Positions 35,278-45,174 are shown, counted from the stretch's first letter. The stretch: DNA of 64,000 nt from Paenibacillus sp. E222 (GCF_013401555.1 NZ_CP058552.1:682001-746000); one strand, 5' to 3'. Notes: generated by a model not told the origin, from the letters alone. Numbers and translations: made by a program.

Positions 35278-36324
35278 ATGAAGATGAGATGGCGTAAAAT
35301 GATGGGCCTAATGCTCTTGTGCGTACTACTAGTGGCTGTGGCCGCATGTGGCGGCAAAGAAGCTGCACCTTCAGGAGAAACTGGCAGCAGCAATACCGAA
35401 AACAGCAATGAAGGTGACAACGCAGCCCTCAAGGACATTAAAGTAGTGCTGGACTGGACACCAAATACGAATCATACCGGCCTGTATGCGGCCGTAGATC
35501 AAGGTTTTTACAAGGCCGAAGGCTTGAACGTAGAGATTGTACAACCAGGTGCCGGTGGCGCAGATACGATGGTTGCATCCAATGAAGTGCCTTTTGGCGT
35601 AAGTTATCAGGAGAGCGTGACTCAGGCCCGCACACAAGGCGTACCGCTTGTGTCCATCGCTGCGGTTATTCAGCATAACACGTCCGGATTTGCCGCTCCG
35701 GTGGATCGAAACATCAAGTCTCCCAAAGATTTTGAAGGCAAAACCTATGGCGGCTGGGGTTCCCCAGTCGAAGAAGCCGTGATGCAATCCATTATGGAAG
35801 GTGAAGGCGCCGATGTATCCAAAGTGAAAAACATTAACATGGGTGACGCCGACTTTTTCACCGCTGTGAAACGTGATATCGACTTTGCCTGGATTTTCTA
35901 CGCGTGGACGGGTATTGAAGCCGAACTGCGCGGCGAACCGATCGACATGTTATATGTGAAGGATTATTCCGAGGCACTGGACTACTACACTCCTGTACTC
36001 GTTACCAATGAAAAGACGATTCAGAACGATCCCGAGCTGGTTAAAGCATTCCTGAAAGCCACTTCCGAAGGATATCAATATGCGATTGATCATCCCGAAG
36101 ACGCTGCGAACATTCTGATCAAGGCCGTACCGGATCTGGATAAGGACCTTGTACTCGCAAGCCAAAAGTGGCTGAGTCCGAAATATCAGGATGACGCACC
36201 GCGCTGGGGTGAGCAAAAGCAGGAAGTATGGCAGAACTATACAGATTGGATGTTTAGCAAAAAACTGCTCGATGAGCAGGTAGATGTATCCAAAGCGTAT
36301 ACGAACGAGTTTCTACCCCAATAA
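35278..36324 (+). CDS. thiY: Thiamine-precursor ABC transporter substrate-binding lipoprotein (NMT1/THI5-like)
   Basis: Lipoprotein of 348 residues; signal ends LVAVAAC (Cys24). The mature part starts KVVLDWTPNTNHTGLYAA, the hallmark of the THI5/ThiY pyrimidine-binding family, with VVLDWTPNTNH forming the HMP-type ligand pocket. It captures thiamine precursors (formylaminopyrimidine or HMP) outside the cell for ThiXZ. AAGGAG precedes the ATG. First gene after the TPP riboswitch. A 220-bp gap with repeat copy D separates it from the next gene. Confidence 0.92.
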   Translation: MKMRWRKMMGLMLLCVLLVAVAACGGKEAAPSGETGSSNTENSNEGDNAALKDIKVVLDWTPNTNHTGLYAAVDQGFYKAEGLNVEIVQPGAGGADTMVASNEVPFGVSYQESVTQARTQGVPLVSIAAVIQHNTSGFAAPVDRNIKSPKDFEGKTYGGWGSPVEEAVMQSIMEGEGADVSKVKNINMGDADFFTAVKRDIDFAWIFYAWTGIEAELRGEPIDMLYVKDYSEALDYYTPVLVTNEKTIQNDPELVKAFLKATSEGYQYAIDHPEDAANILIKAVPDLDKDLVLASQKWLSPKYQDDAPRWGEQKQEVWQNYTDWMFSKKLLDEQVDVSKAYTNEFLPQ

Positions 36325-36347
36325 AAATGGTTTAAGTTTAACTTTTT

Positions 36348-36500
36348 TTTACACCAGAACGAAGAGTGCAGAACCCATCTGAAGAAACGAAGTGGTCGCC
36401 TTTATCCCCGGATTTTCCCCTTGTGGAAAATGAAATCAAAAAAATTCGGGGATAACAGCGATCGGAAGAGGGTACTGCAATCGGAGTGGTCAAGTGTAAA
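36348..36500. repeat. Dispersed palindromic intergenic repeat, copy D (inside the thiamine operon)
   Basis: A 153-bp copy in the same orientation as C, with TTTACAC and GTGTAAA ends. It contains GTGGTCGCCTTTATCCCCGG, a central hairpin (ATTTTCC/GGAAAAT) and TCGGGGATAACAGCGATCGG. It sits between thiY and the thiamine-binding protein gene. Transcripts of the operon would carry the folded element. Confidence 0.82.
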
Positions 36501-36547
36501 GCTGGTTTAACTCATGCAATTTAACTCGAAAGGAAAAGTGATCTTTC

Positions 36548-36838
36548 ATGGCAAGCACACTACTTAGCATTCAAGTCATTCCTAAAACGCCAAATGGCGA
36601 AAATTCCTATCCTTATGTTGATCGTGCCATTGAAGTGATTCAGCAGTCCGGCTTGAAATATCAGGTTAATGCACTGGATACCACGATGGAGGGTGAACTG
36701 GAGGAACTGCTGGAGGTTGTCCGCAAAATGCACGAAGTTCTCGTGGAAGCCGGCAGTCCAAGCATCATCTCACAGATCAAGATCGCCCATAGCCCAAGCG
36801 GCTTCAGCATGGACACCCTGACGGAGAAATATCGCTAA
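36548..36838 (+). CDS. MTH1187/YkoF-type thiamine-binding protein
   Basis: Small protein of 96 residues with the ferredoxin-like DUF77 fold: LLSIQVIPKTPNGENSYPYVDRAIEVIQQSGLKYQVNALDTTMEGELEELLEVV. Family members bind thiamine or HMP and often accompany ThiXYZ importers. It may buffer or sense the imported ligand in the cytosol, a role inferred from context. GAAAGGAA precedes the ATG. The stop overlaps the thiX start by one base (TAATG). Confidence 0.87.
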   Translation: MASTLLSIQVIPKTPNGENSYPYVDRAIEVIQQSGLKYQVNALDTTMEGELEELLEVVRKMHEVLVEAGSPSIISQIKIAHSPSGFSMDTLTEKYR

Positions 36839-37596
36839 TGCATGCCTATTGGAAAAGCGTATGGCCGCCCTTTGTGGCGGTTATTCTCTTTATAGCGATA
36901 TGGCAGGGAGCTGTCTCCCTGTTCCATATTGAGAAATGGATGCTGCCTGCGCCTTCGGACATCGCCCATGAAGCAGCGTCCCAAGCAGATCGACTTGGCA
37001 TGCATGCATGGGCAACAATCCAGCTGACATTGATTGGGTTCGCAGCAGGTACGCTCGTGGGATTACTGATTGCGATGGTGCTGCATTTAATTCCATTTTT
37101 GAAATCTGCACTCTATCCATTACTTATCCTTAGTCAAAATATTCCGACCATCGCGCTCGCGCCGCTCCTGTTAATCTGGTTCGGATTTGGGCTGCTGCCC
37201 AAATTGATTACTATCATCCTGGTCTGCTTCTTCCCGGTGGCTGTAGCTGCTATGGACGGGTTGACCCGCACCGATGCAGCGATGATGAACTATATGCGCA
37301 TGGCTGGTGCAAAACGCGGCCAAATCTTCTGGAAGCTCGAACTTCCACATGCATTGCCCTCGGTATTCTCGGGGATTAAAATCGCCGCTACGTACAGCGT
37401 CATGGGTGCGATTATCGCCGAATGGATCGGTGCAGATAAGGGGATCGGTTATTATATGATGCTGCAAAAATCAGCCTATCGGACGGATCGTCTTTTCGTG
37501 GCAATCATGATTATTGTAGCACTGAGCCTGCTGCTCTTCCTGCTCATTGCGCTACTGGAGAAGCTGCTCGTACGCTGGCGACCACAAAAGCGATAA
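36838..37596 (+). CDS. thiX: Thiamine-precursor ABC transporter permease
   Basis: Membrane permease of 252 residues with six helices, of the SsuC/TauC/ThiX-like group. The EAA loop reads MNYMRMAGAKRGQIFWKLELPHALPSVFSGIKIA. Translation is coupled to the preceding gene by a one-base overlap. With ThiY and ThiZ it makes a complete precursor importer. Confidence 0.9.
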   Translation: MHAYWKSVWPPFVAVILFIAIWQGAVSLFHIEKWMLPAPSDIAHEAASQADRLGMHAWATIQLTLIGFAAGTLVGLLIAMVLHLIPFLKSALYPLLILSQNIPTIALAPLLLIWFGFGLLPKLITIILVCFFPVAVAAMDGLTRTDAAMMNYMRMAGAKRGQIFWKLELPHALPSVFSGIKIAATYSVMGAIIAEWIGADKGIGYYMMLQKSAYRTDRLFVAIMIIVALSLLLFLLIALLEKLLVRWRPQKR

Positions 37597-37641
37597 CTTT
37601 GAAATATATGCACCCTATAAAGGTTAGGAAGTGATGACAAG

Positions 37642-38541
37642 ATGACACCCGAACACAACGAGCGGGTAGCTGCTGAGCCGGATGAAGGTGCAACCCTTCC
37701 AACGAGCAGCGGAGGTCCCGAGCAAGAAAACGTGGCCTTACCTGCACATCAATCATCACCAGCGCTCGAAGTTCTGAACGTGCATGCTTCGTTCCGCGAG
37801 CGACGCAGCACATTGCCTGTTCTGGATGGCCTGTCCCTGACCGTGGAACAAGGAGAATTCGTAGCCATCGTCGGCCCTTCCGGCTGCGGCAAAAGCACCC
37901 TGTTTCACATCATCGGCGGCCTGCTGAAACCACAGGAGGGACAAATCCTGATGAATGGTCAGAATGTTACCGGGCAACGCGGCAAGATTAGCTATATGCC
38001 GCAGCAGCCTGCCCTCTTCCCATGGCGTACCATTGAGGACAATGTGCTGCTTGCAGGTGAAGTGTCTGCGGATGCACCACCCCGAGCAGAAGCGCTGGCA
38101 GATGCCCGGAAGTGGCTGAGCAGTGTCGGACTGGCCGGGTTCGAACAAGCCTATCCGCATATGTTATCGGGCGGTATGCAGCAGCGGGTTGCCTTTCTGC
38201 GCGCCCTACTCAGTCCGCAGGAGCTGATGCTGCTGGACGAGCCTTTCAGTGCGCTAGATGCACTGACCCGCAGCGATATGCAGCGCTGGCTGCTCGATAT
38301 CTGGGAACAAAACCGCCGCTCGGTGCTGTTCATTACGCATAATATCGAGGAAGCACTGCTGCTCGCTGACCGTATCTACGTCCTGTCGAATCGGCCTGCG
38401 ACTGTACTTCACGAGGTCGATGTTCCCTTTGATCGTCCACGTCGGGAAGCGATTACGGAGGAGTCTGCTTTTCTTGAACGGAAACGGCAGATTTCCCAGT
38501 GGATGAGAGAAGAACAGCAGAAAACCCGCCTATCTAAATAG
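37642..38541 (+). CDS. thiZ: Thiamine-precursor ABC transporter ATP-binding protein
   Basis: ATPase of 299 residues. Walker [10 protein letters not shown] (about residue 80), signature LSGGMQQR and Walker B LMLLDEPFSALDA are intact. The first ~45 residues are a hydrophilic extension absent from most family members. The ATG at 37642 has AGGAAG about 10 bases upstream. The stop codon lies inside the operon terminator. Confidence 0.9.
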   Translation: MTPEHNERVAAEPDEGATLPTSSGGPEQENVALPAHQSSPALEVLNVHASFRERRSTLPVLDGLSLTVEQGEFVAIVGPSGCGKSTLFHIIGGLLKPQEGQILMNGQNVTGQRGKISYMPQQPALFPWRTIEDNVLLAGEVSADAPPRAEALADARKWLSSVGLAGFEQAYPHMLSGGMQQRVAFLRALLSPQELMLLDEPFSALDALTRSDMQRWLLDIWEQNRRSVLFITHNIEEALLLADRIYVLSNRPATVLHEVDVPFDRPRREAITEESAFLERKRQISQWMREEQQKTRLSK

Positions 38542-38553
38542 TGCGGGTTTTTA
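38521..38553 (+). terminator. Terminator of the thiamine-transport operon
   Basis: AAAACCCGC and GCGGGTTTT flank a 13-base loop, followed by a T-tail. It overlaps the end of thiZ. Confidence 0.8.
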
Positions 38554-38636
38554 AGTTATTATTTTCCTGAAATGGGTGATCCAACACAAACCACCCTGCG
38601 TATCATTGGTAAAAGATAAAAAGGAGGGGTCCAGCC

Positions 38637-39443
38637 ATGCAATCAACCGCTTTTGCACCCTTGATCGATGCCCATCTTCACCTGGACAAATATACACCTG
38701 AAGAACAACGTGAGATGCTGCATTCCTTCCCGTCCCAACAGGTTGAGGCCGTCATCGCCGTTTCCATGAATCTGGCATCTACCCAGACCAACCTGGAGCT
38801 CGCTTCACAATACCCCCGTACCGTATATCCGGCCTTTGGCTTCCATCCGGAGCAACCTCTGCCGTCCCTGGCAGAGCAGGATCTGTTCTTCGACTGGATC
38901 GAAAAGCATATAGGACAAGCCACAGCGATTGGGGAAGTTGGATTGCCTTATTACAACCGACAGGAAGCCGAACAATTAGGACAACGCTTTGATCAGCGCG
39001 GCTATATCGATCTGTTGGAGCGATTTATCCAGCTAGCCAAGCGGCACGGTAAACCGATTATACTGCACGCTGTATACGAGGATGCCGATATCGCCTGTGA
39101 TCTGCTGGAGCAATATCATCATCGCCGGGCTCATTTTCACTGGTTCAAGGGTTCCAAGCGGACCGTCCAGCGAATGGCTGACAACGGATATTTCGTCTCA
39201 TTCACACCTGATATCATATACGAAGAGGAAATTCGCGAATTAGCTCGCCAGTATCCTTCCGAGCAGGTTATGGCAGAGACCGATGGGCCTTGGCCCTTCG
39301 AGGGACCTTTCCAGGGAAGAATGACGCACCCTGCCATGACGAGACAGGTCATTCAAGCTTGGAGTGAAGTGACCGGTATGGGAACGGAGCGGGCTGCGCG
39401 TCTCTTTTATCAGAATACGAAACGCTTCTACGGTCTCCCTTAG
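38637..39443 (+). CDS. TatD family hydrolase
   Basis: Metal-dependent hydrolase of 268 residues. DAHLHLD gives the HxH pair; GEVGLPYY the bridging Glu; ILHAVYED and HFHWF further His ligands; and AETDGPWP the catalytic Asp. TatD relatives are 3'-5' DNases or act on other phosphoesters; the exact role here is open. AAGGAGGGG precedes the ATG. Convergent with the nitroreductase gene across a shared terminator. Confidence 0.88.
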   Translation: MQSTAFAPLIDAHLHLDKYTPEEQREMLHSFPSQQVEAVIAVSMNLASTQTNLELASQYPRTVYPAFGFHPEQPLPSLAEQDLFFDWIEKHIGQATAIGEVGLPYYNRQEAEQLGQRFDQRGYIDLLERFIQLAKRHGKPIILHAVYEDADIACDLLEQYHHRRAHFHWFKGSKRTVQRMADNGYFVSFTPDIIYEEEIRELARQYPSEQVMAETDGPWPFEGPFQGRMTHPAMTRQVIQAWSEVTGMGTERAARLFYQNTKRFYGLP

Positions 39444-39504
39444 AGACGAGTTGGCGTCCAGTCTTGTGCTGATTCCTCAACTAAATGGGTACAGTATAGT
39501 ATGC

Positions 39505-39545
39505 AAAAAAAGAAGTCAGTCGGCTTCCGCCGAACTGACTTCTGT
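39505..39545. terminator. Bidirectional terminator between tatD-like and nitroreductase genes
   Basis: AGAAGTCAGT-CGGC and GCCG-AACTGACTTCT form a long stem with a TTCC loop. The T-tail is strong on the minus strand (TTTTTTT) and weak on the plus strand. Confidence 0.85.
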
Positions 39546-39556
39546 TGTATTTACGC

Positions 39557-40300
39557 TTAACGTTTTAAGAATCCTTTGCCTTCGAGGAATGGCTTCATCT
39601 GTAGACGTACCGGCTCTGTGAGACGTTTCGCCATCATTTCGGACCATGGCGTAGAGCGTTCCCCTTGAGTGCGCTCCTTCATGTATGCAGCGGTCGTTTC
39701 GTCATAGCTCTCGACGCCTTTGAGGGTCTGCTCGGCGTTATAGCGGCCATGGTGTAAGACCGCATCCAGCGGTAGACGCGGACGAATACCCGTCTCCTGA
39801 TCAGCAACACCAATACACATTCCATATACTGGATATACTCCCTCAGGCAAGCCCAATACTTCGCTAACTTCCTCAATGCGATTGCGCAGCCCACCAATAT
39901 ATACAATTCCGAAACCCAGTGACTCTGCTGCAAGTGCAGCATTTTGCGATGCGAGCGCAACATCGATTGTCGCCACCATAAAGTTTTCAGTGGAGTCCTC
40001 GTAGGATTCCTTTTCGGGCAAATGACGCTTGGCAGCATCACTCAGCCGATAAAGGTCAGCACACCATACGAGAAACACAGGGCATTCGTTCACGTAAGAC
40101 TGATTGCCTGCCAATTCAGCCAATTTGGCCTTCTGCTCCTGTTCGGTAACAGCAATTACAGTATAGGCCTGCACACTACTTGAAGAGGAAGCCATCTGCC
40201 CGGCCGCCACGATGGCTGCCAGCTGTTCCTCACTTACCGGGTCTGACTTGAATTTCCGCACAGAGCGGTGCTTCATCATCAATTCAATGGTTTCGTTCAT
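39557..40300 (-). CDS. NfsA-type NADPH-dependent nitro/flavin reductase
   Basis: FMN reductase of 247 residues, NfsA/FRP family. MMKHRSVRKFKSDPVSEEQL (phosphate-binding RSxR), then MASSSSSVQAYTVIAV, PVFLVWCADLYRL and GFGIVYIGGLRN fit the family. It reduces nitro- and quinone-type compounds with NADPH. The ATG lies 17 bp inside the preceding TetR gene, so the two are co-transcribed and the regulator probably controls both. Confidence 0.87.
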   Translation of the reverse strand: MNETIELMMKHRSVRKFKSDPVSEEQLAAIVAAGQMASSSSSVQAYTVIAVTEQEQKAKLAELAGNQSYVNECPVFLVWCADLYRLSDAAKRHLPEKESYEDSTENFMVATIDVALASQNAALAAESLGFGIVYIGGLRNRIEEVSEVLGLPEGVYPVYGMCIGVADQETGIRPRLPLDAVLHHGRYNAEQTLKGVESYDETTAAYMKERTQGERSTPWSEMMAKRLTEPVRLQMKPFLEGKGFLKR

Positions 40301-40892
40301 TGCTATTCACTCCCAATCCTCGTAGTACGAATTCAATGGTCTGCTCGGCCAGCTCATCTGTGTTCATGTCCTGATAGTCAAAGCTAAATCGTGAATTCTT
40401 GGCCCGTTTGTGCGCCAAAGCCACACCCATGACCTGAAGCATCGCATAGGATACGGACTCGATCTGAAACACGCCCTGCTCCTTGCCTTCTTGCAGCAGT
40501 TCTCTCACTCTGGTCCAGACGGGGTCCAGAAAACGAAACACGGTAGCTGTGCGATGGGTACGCAGCGTAATTTCAAGCTGCACAATATCGCTCATCTCCC
40601 GGTCCGTCATCGTGAACTTTACGACTTCACCTATGATTCGTCGGATACCCTCCACGGGGGAGGACATGGACTCTTCAGCCAACTCGTTCATCATATGATC
40701 AGGAAAAAAGTGTTCAAATAAGGCTTCAAACACCTTTTCTTTTCCGCCAAAATGATACGAGACCAGCGATACATTTGCACCCGCCTCATCACAGATTTGA
40801 CGAACACTTGTCCCGTCATACCCCTGCTGTGCAAAAAGCTTCTTGGCTGCAAGCAAAATCCTCGTTTTTATATCCAATTCAGGTTCCGTCAT
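40284..40892 (-). CDS. TetR/AcrR family transcriptional regulator
   Basis: Repressor of 202 residues. The N-terminal helix-turn-helix reads TRILLAAKKLFAQQGYDGTSVRQICDEAGANVSLVSYHFGGKEKVFEALF (residues about 10-60), the TetR signature. The C-terminal ligand domain resembles the CecR/DUF1956 group. It precedes and overlaps the nitroreductase gene. It is the closest TetR gene to the palindromes at 42297-42325, and could repress the membrane protein gene there. Confidence 0.9.
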   Translation of the reverse strand: MTEPELDIKTRILLAAKKLFAQQGYDGTSVRQICDEAGANVSLVSYHFGGKEKVFEALFEHFFPDHMMNELAEESMSSPVEGIRRIIGEVVKFTMTDREMSDIVQLEITLRTHRTATVFRFLDPVWTRVRELLQEGKEQGVFQIESVSYAMLQVMGVALAHKRAKNSRFSFDYQDMNTDELAEQTIEFVLRGLGVNSNERNH

Positions 40893-41024
40893 TCCGTCCG
40901 CTCCTCTTGTCCGTTCTATTCATCTGCTCCAGCTTACAGGGCTGCAGCGAGACTACTCTATCGTTTCATTATGAAAGTTTGTGCATCAAAGCGCAAGGTG
41001 TGCCACCTTAAGCTACTATTAAAC

Positions 41025-41057
41025 CAAGCACCCCGGTGAATATCACCGGGGTGCTTG
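41025..41057 (-). terminator. Hairpin downstream of the YhgE/Pip-like gene
   Basis: CAAGCACCCCGGTGA pairs perfectly with TCACCGGGGTGCTTG around a three-base loop. It has no clear T-run on either strand; the position 40 bp after the gene suggests termination or 3' protection. Confidence 0.7.
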
Positions 41058-41095
41058 ATCATATCCTATGAAGACCAACCATTACGTCTGGAATA

Positions 41096-42256
41096 TTAGC
41101 TGTTCATTTGAGCCGGGCTTGGTGCCCCAACTGGCATGCGTTGTTTTTTCAACAACGTCACCACCAGGGAAAGGGCTACAGCAACCAGCAATACAATAAC
41201 AATCGAGCCCGCAGCGGATTGAACCCCAGGACCGCCCAGTTGAGCGCTCAGAATACCTTGAACGGCATATGTGGCTGGCAGATACTGGCCAATACCACTG
41301 TAGAAACTGTTCAGCAATTCACGTGGCACCATTGCACCGGAGGATACCAGTTGCAGGGACAGGGAAATGATGTTGAACAAGCTTCCCGCTGGTCCAAAGC
41401 AGATCAGGAAGAACTGGGAGAAGAACATGAACGTGCAGAGGAACAACGCCTGGAACAACCAGAATGCGATAAATCCTTGCTCGATCTGTCCGCCCAGGGA
41501 CACTATCAGTGATGATCCCAGCAGGGAAACGACAAGAGCAGACCCCAGATTAATGACTACTCTAGCTCCGAACAATGTCCAGCGGGAGTGAGTAGCGGAC
41601 AGCATACCCATCGCTGTCTGCAGGTTCATCCCCATAATCATGGCTCCCACATAAGAAGCGAGTACCATCATCATCGGAACCATTTGGTTGTTCATGCCGT
41701 TAACCGGATTAATGGAAGTGGTTGTACCTTCCACTCGTGTAGTCAGGTTGGCAGCAGCTTCAGCTGCCTGAGCTGCAGGCGCTCCGGAAGCGGTCAACAC
41801 AGCTTGCACACCTTGTGCGGTTGCTTGCTTGTTAATCGTGTTCGTCACACTTTGCGATACACCTTGCATCATGCTTTTGATCGTCACCGGGTTCGCCTCG
41901 TTAATGGTGTACTTGATCTCGGCAGTGGAACCGGCTGTCTGAATCAGCTCGTTAAACCCTGCAGGAATATTGAGCACCATATGAATCTTGCGATGATTTA
42001 ACTGGTCGAGGGCCTCGGCAGCACTCAGATTCGTTACGGTATGAAAAGGAAGCGTCTCAGCCATACGATCTGCGATCCCCTTGGACTGCTCTCCATCCTC
42101 ATTGACAACGGCAACCGTCAATTCATTCATCCGGTCATTCACTCCGGAATATGCTGTCATCCAGATCACGCTGAAGATCACTTGGAACATAAGTGCCGTC
42201 ACGATCCCCACAATTACTGGCGGTTTTTTCAACAATATACGTAAAGCCTGCAACAT
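41096..42256 (-). CDS. YhgE/Pip-like ABC-2 family membrane protein
   Basis: Membrane protein of 386 residues. One N-terminal helix (about 16-36), a large extracellular domain (about 37-195), then five C-terminal helices and the segment SGAMVPRELLNSFYSGIGQYLPATYAVQGI, as in ABC-2 permease or DUF3533 proteins. There is no ATPase gene adjacent. Its promoter is overlapped by two TetR-type palindromes, so it is likely induced by a ligand, possibly a membrane-active compound. The export role is inferred. Confidence 0.72.
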   Translation of the reverse strand: MLQALRILLKKPPVIVGIVTALMFQVIFSVIWMTAYSGVNDRMNELTVAVVNEDGEQSKGIADRMAETLPFHTVTNLSAAEALDQLNHRKIHMVLNIPAGFNELIQTAGSTAEIKYTINEANPVTIKSMMQGVSQSVTNTINKQATAQGVQAVLTASGAPAAQAAEAAANLTTRVEGTTTSINPVNGMNNQMVPMMMVLASYVGAMIMGMNLQTAMGMLSATHSRWTLFGARVVINLGSALVVSLLGSSLIVSLGGQIEQGFIAFWLFQALFLCTFMFFSQFFLICFGPAGSLFNIISLSLQLVSSGAMVPRELLNSFYSGIGQYLPATYAVQGILSAQLGGPGVQSAAGSIVIVLLVAVALSLVVTLLKKQRMPVGAPSPAQMNS

Positions 42257-42296
42257 AAATGATGTCCTCCATTACTCATTAGTTCAAATTTGATAT

Positions 42297-42357
42297 AAAC
42301 GATTGTTTAAATCAAACGATCGTTTTAAATTTTAAGTCTATATGTCTATATTGTCAA
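42297..42357 (-). promoter_or_regulatory. Promoter with two TetR-type operator palindromes
   Basis: On the minus strand TTGACA (42352-42357), 17 bp, TAAAAT (42329-42334). Immediately downstream are AAACGATCGTTT (42314-42325, perfect palindrome) and AAACGATTGTTT-like (42297-42308, one mismatch between arms), 17 bp apart centre to centre. Occupancy would block transcription initiation. Confidence 0.75.
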
Positions 42358-42502
42358 ACTATTTCTGAAAGGTTCAGAAAGATAAAGATGTGTTTCGCAA
42401 ACAATGAATTCCATTTCATAAGAGGACATCACTTCACATCCTCACCTCTTTTAACAAGGAAAGGACAGCTCCTTTAACATATCTCAAACATCGTTCCCCA
42501 AC

Positions 42503-42540
42503 AAAAAAAGGCACGGATCGCCGTAGCGGACCGCACCTTG
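42503..42540 (-). terminator. Terminator of copA
   Basis: On the minus strand AAGGTGCGGTCCG pairs with CGATCCGTGCCTT around a short loop, followed by TTTTTTT; about 50 bp after the copA stop. Confidence 0.8.
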
Positions 42541-42588
42541 CTTACTTTTGAGCATAATGATAAGTTGAATCACGTCTCTCAATGGACG

Positions 42589-45117
42589 TCAGTCATTGCT
42601 TTTCAGTTTCATTCGTTGCAGACGCAGCGAATTCAGTACAACCGACACGGAGCTGAACGCCATCGCCGCACCTGCCAACCAAGGAGCGAGGAAGCCCACT
42701 GCTGCAATTGGAATACCAATCACGTTATAACCAAGTGCCCAGAACAGGTTCTGCTTGATATTGCCCATCGTGCGCCGGCTCATCTCGATCGCATCTGCAA
42801 TACTGTTCAGGTCCCCGCGCATTAGCGTAATATCCGCTGCTTCCATCGCTACATCGGTTCCGGTTCCAATCGCCATACCAATATCGGCTGTAGCAAGGGC
42901 CGGAGCATCGTTGATTCCATCTCCAACCATCGCTACCTTGAGGCCACTTTCCTGAAGTTTTTTCACTTCTGCCGCTTTACCCTCTGGCAGTACCTCAGCC
43001 AGAACTTTATTAATTCCGGCTTGCTCCGCTACAGCGCGTGCTGTCCGCTCATTGTCTCCCGTAATCATGATGACATCGATTCCCATAGCATGAAGCCGCT
43101 GAATGGCTTCCCGTGAAGTATCCTTGATAGTGTCAGCCACGGCAACAACCCCAGCCCATTGACCGTCTACCGCGACCAGCATCGCTGTACGCCCTTGTTC
43201 TTCAAGGTTGTTCATCTGCTGCATGGTTTCCTCGGAGACATTCACCTTCGCATCCGTAAGCAGTCTACGTGTCCCGACCAGGACCTCTTGTCCCTGAACC
43301 CGAGCTCGCACACCATATCCCGGTATGTTCTCGAATTGCTCGGATTGGGTTAACTCCAGACCTTTAGCTCGGATTCCTTCTACAATCGCCTCAGCCAAAG
43401 GATGCTCCGAACTCTGCTCAGCTGCCCCCACTCGCTGCAACAGCTCTGCTTCCGACCACTCTGGAGCGGTCACCACATCTGTAAGCACGGGCTTGCCTTG
43501 GGTAACTGTACCTGTTTTGTCCAATACAACGGTCTGGATCTGCTGTGCCGATTCCAGATGTTCGCCGCCTTTGAACAATACACCGTATTCCGCCGCACGT
43601 CCCGATCCAGCCATAATAGACGTTGGCGTTGCAAGGCCCAGCGCGCAAGGACAGGCAATGACCAGAACAGCAATCGCCTTCTCCAGCGAACCGGCAAAGT
43701 CACCGGGACTTGCGAACAAATACCAGATCAGGAACGTCACTGCCGCGATGCCTACAACAATCGGAACAAAGATGCCTGAAATCACATCGGCAATCCGCTG
43801 AATAGGGGCTTTGGAACCCTGCGCTTGCTCAACTACTTTAATAATCTGAGATAATGCCGTGTCCGAGCCAACGCGGGTGGCACGCAGTCGTAATACTCCA
43901 TTTTTGTTCAGCGTAGCGCCTGTAACGGTGTCCCCCGGTTTTTTATCCACGGGCAGGCTCTCTCCGCTTAACATGGATTCGTCAACAGAAGACTGCCCCT
44001 CCTCCACGATGCCATCCACAGGAATGCTGTCTCCGGGTTTGACCAGAACGAGATCACCTACCACAACATATGCCGACGGTACAATAACCTCCTGTCCATC
44101 ACGAATCACTCTGGCTTCACGTGGAGCCAGTTCGATGAGGCTCTTGATCGCCTGAGAAGAGCGCCCTTTGGCTACGGCTTCGAACCATTTTCCCAATAGG
44201 ATCAACGTAATCAGGATTGCACTCGTCTCATAATATAGTTCCACAGTTGGCATGGCTGCTGCAGCCATGCCCGCCCCGCCATGATCCATCATGGTCGAAG
44301 CTGCATTGCCGCTGATCAGGGTCAGATACAGACTGTAGAAGAACGCTGCACTTGTACCCAAAGCAACCAGTACATCCATATTGGCACTGCCATTGCGCAG
44401 CGCTTTATAGGCTCCTACATAGAATTGCCATCCGATCACAAACTGTACTGGCGCTGCCAACACCAGTTGGAACCATGGGTTCATGAACAGGTCCGGTACC
44501 CAGATCCACGAAGTGAATGAGAAGTGACCCACCATGGCCCAAAGCAGCGGCAAAGATAACAGGGCGGAGATCATCCATTTCCACTTTTTGCGCTGTAATT
44601 CACGCTCTCGCACTGATTGGGTATCTTCCTGTGTCTGCTGCAATTCCGCGCCATAACCAAGCTGCTTGATCTTCGCCGTAATATCGGATGCTTTCAACGC
44701 TCCCGCTGCGAACTCCACATGTCCCGTCTCAAGCGCCAGATTCACGTTAGCTCGGGATACACCCGGTAACCGGGAAAGACCCTTTTCGATTCGAGCAGAA
44801 CAAGCAGCACAGGTCATGCCTGTAATGTCCAGATCCACGGATTCCGTTACTGTACCGTAGCCAAGCGCCTCCACCTTATCCCGCAAAGCATTGATGTTCG
44901 TTGTCTTCGGATCATAGGATACCGTTGCTTGTTCAATGGCGAGGTTCACATTCGCCTGATTGACCCCTTCCATTCGGGACAATCCCTTCTCAATCCGGGT
45001 AGAGCAGGCAGCACAGGTCATGCCTGTAATTTGCAGAGTTGTCTGTAATCCAGCTGCTTCTGGCGATGGTGCGGATTCTGATGCTGTTGCGTTTGCCGTT
45101 GTTGATGACTTATCCAT
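42589..45117 (-). CDS. copA: Copper-exporting P1B-type ATPase CopA
   Basis: Copper pump of 842 residues. Two N-terminal HMA domains (each [17 protein letters not shown]) precede eight helices. The actuator has SGESLPVDK; the transport site CPCALG is in helix 6; the phosphorylation motif is [15 protein letters not shown] holds the P1B His-Pro; [11 protein letters not shown] closes the P domain. It expels Cu(I). AAAGGAG precedes the ATG. A CsoR box lies 40 bp upstream. Separate transcript from csoR-copZ but presumably one regulon. Confidence 0.96.
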   Translation of the reverse strand: MDKSSTTANATASESAPSPEAAGLQTTLQITGMTCAACSTRIEKGLSRMEGVNQANVNLAIEQATVSYDPKTTNINALRDKVEALGYGTVTESVDLDITGMTCAACSARIEKGLSRLPGVSRANVNLALETGHVEFAAGALKASDITAKIKQLGYGAELQQTQEDTQSVRERELQRKKWKWMISALLSLPLLWAMVGHFSFTSWIWVPDLFMNPWFQLVLAAPVQFVIGWQFYVGAYKALRNGSANMDVLVALGTSAAFFYSLYLTLISGNAASTMMDHGGAGMAAAAMPTVELYYETSAILITLILLGKWFEAVAKGRSSQAIKSLIELAPREARVIRDGQEVIVPSAYVVVGDLVLVKPGDSIPVDGIVEEGQSSVDESMLSGESLPVDKKPGDTVTGATLNKNGVLRLRATRVGSDTALSQIIKVVEQAQGSKAPIQRIADVISGIFVPIVVGIAAVTFLIWYLFASPGDFAGSLEKAIAVLVIACPCALGLATPTSIMAGSGRAAEYGVLFKGGEHLESAQQIQTVVLDKTGTVTQGKPVLTDVVTAPEWSEAELLQRVGAAEQSSEHPLAEAIVEGIRAKGLELTQSEQFENIPGYGVRARVQGQEVLVGTRRLLTDAKVNVSEETMQQMNNLEEQGRTAMLVAVDGQWAGVVAVADTIKDTSREAIQRLHAMGIDVIMITGDNERTARAVAEQAGINKVLAEVLPEGKAAEVKKLQESGLKVAMVGDGINDAPALATADIGMAIGTGTDVAMEAADITLMRGDLNSIADAIEMSRRTMGNIKQNLFWALGYNVIGIPIAAVGFLAPWLAGAAMAFSSVSVVLNSLRLQRMKLKSND

Positions 45118-45157
45118 GTTGTTAGCTCCTTTCTCTATGAAATATTCTATTCATTCA

Positions 45158-45174
45158 ATACCCCCAAGGGGTAT
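45158..45174. promoter_or_regulatory. CsoR box upstream of copA
   Basis: ATACCCCCAAGGGGTAT, an almost perfect palindrome of the TACCCC-GGGGTA type bound by CsoR repressors. It is 41 bp before the copA ATG. Confidence 0.88.
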
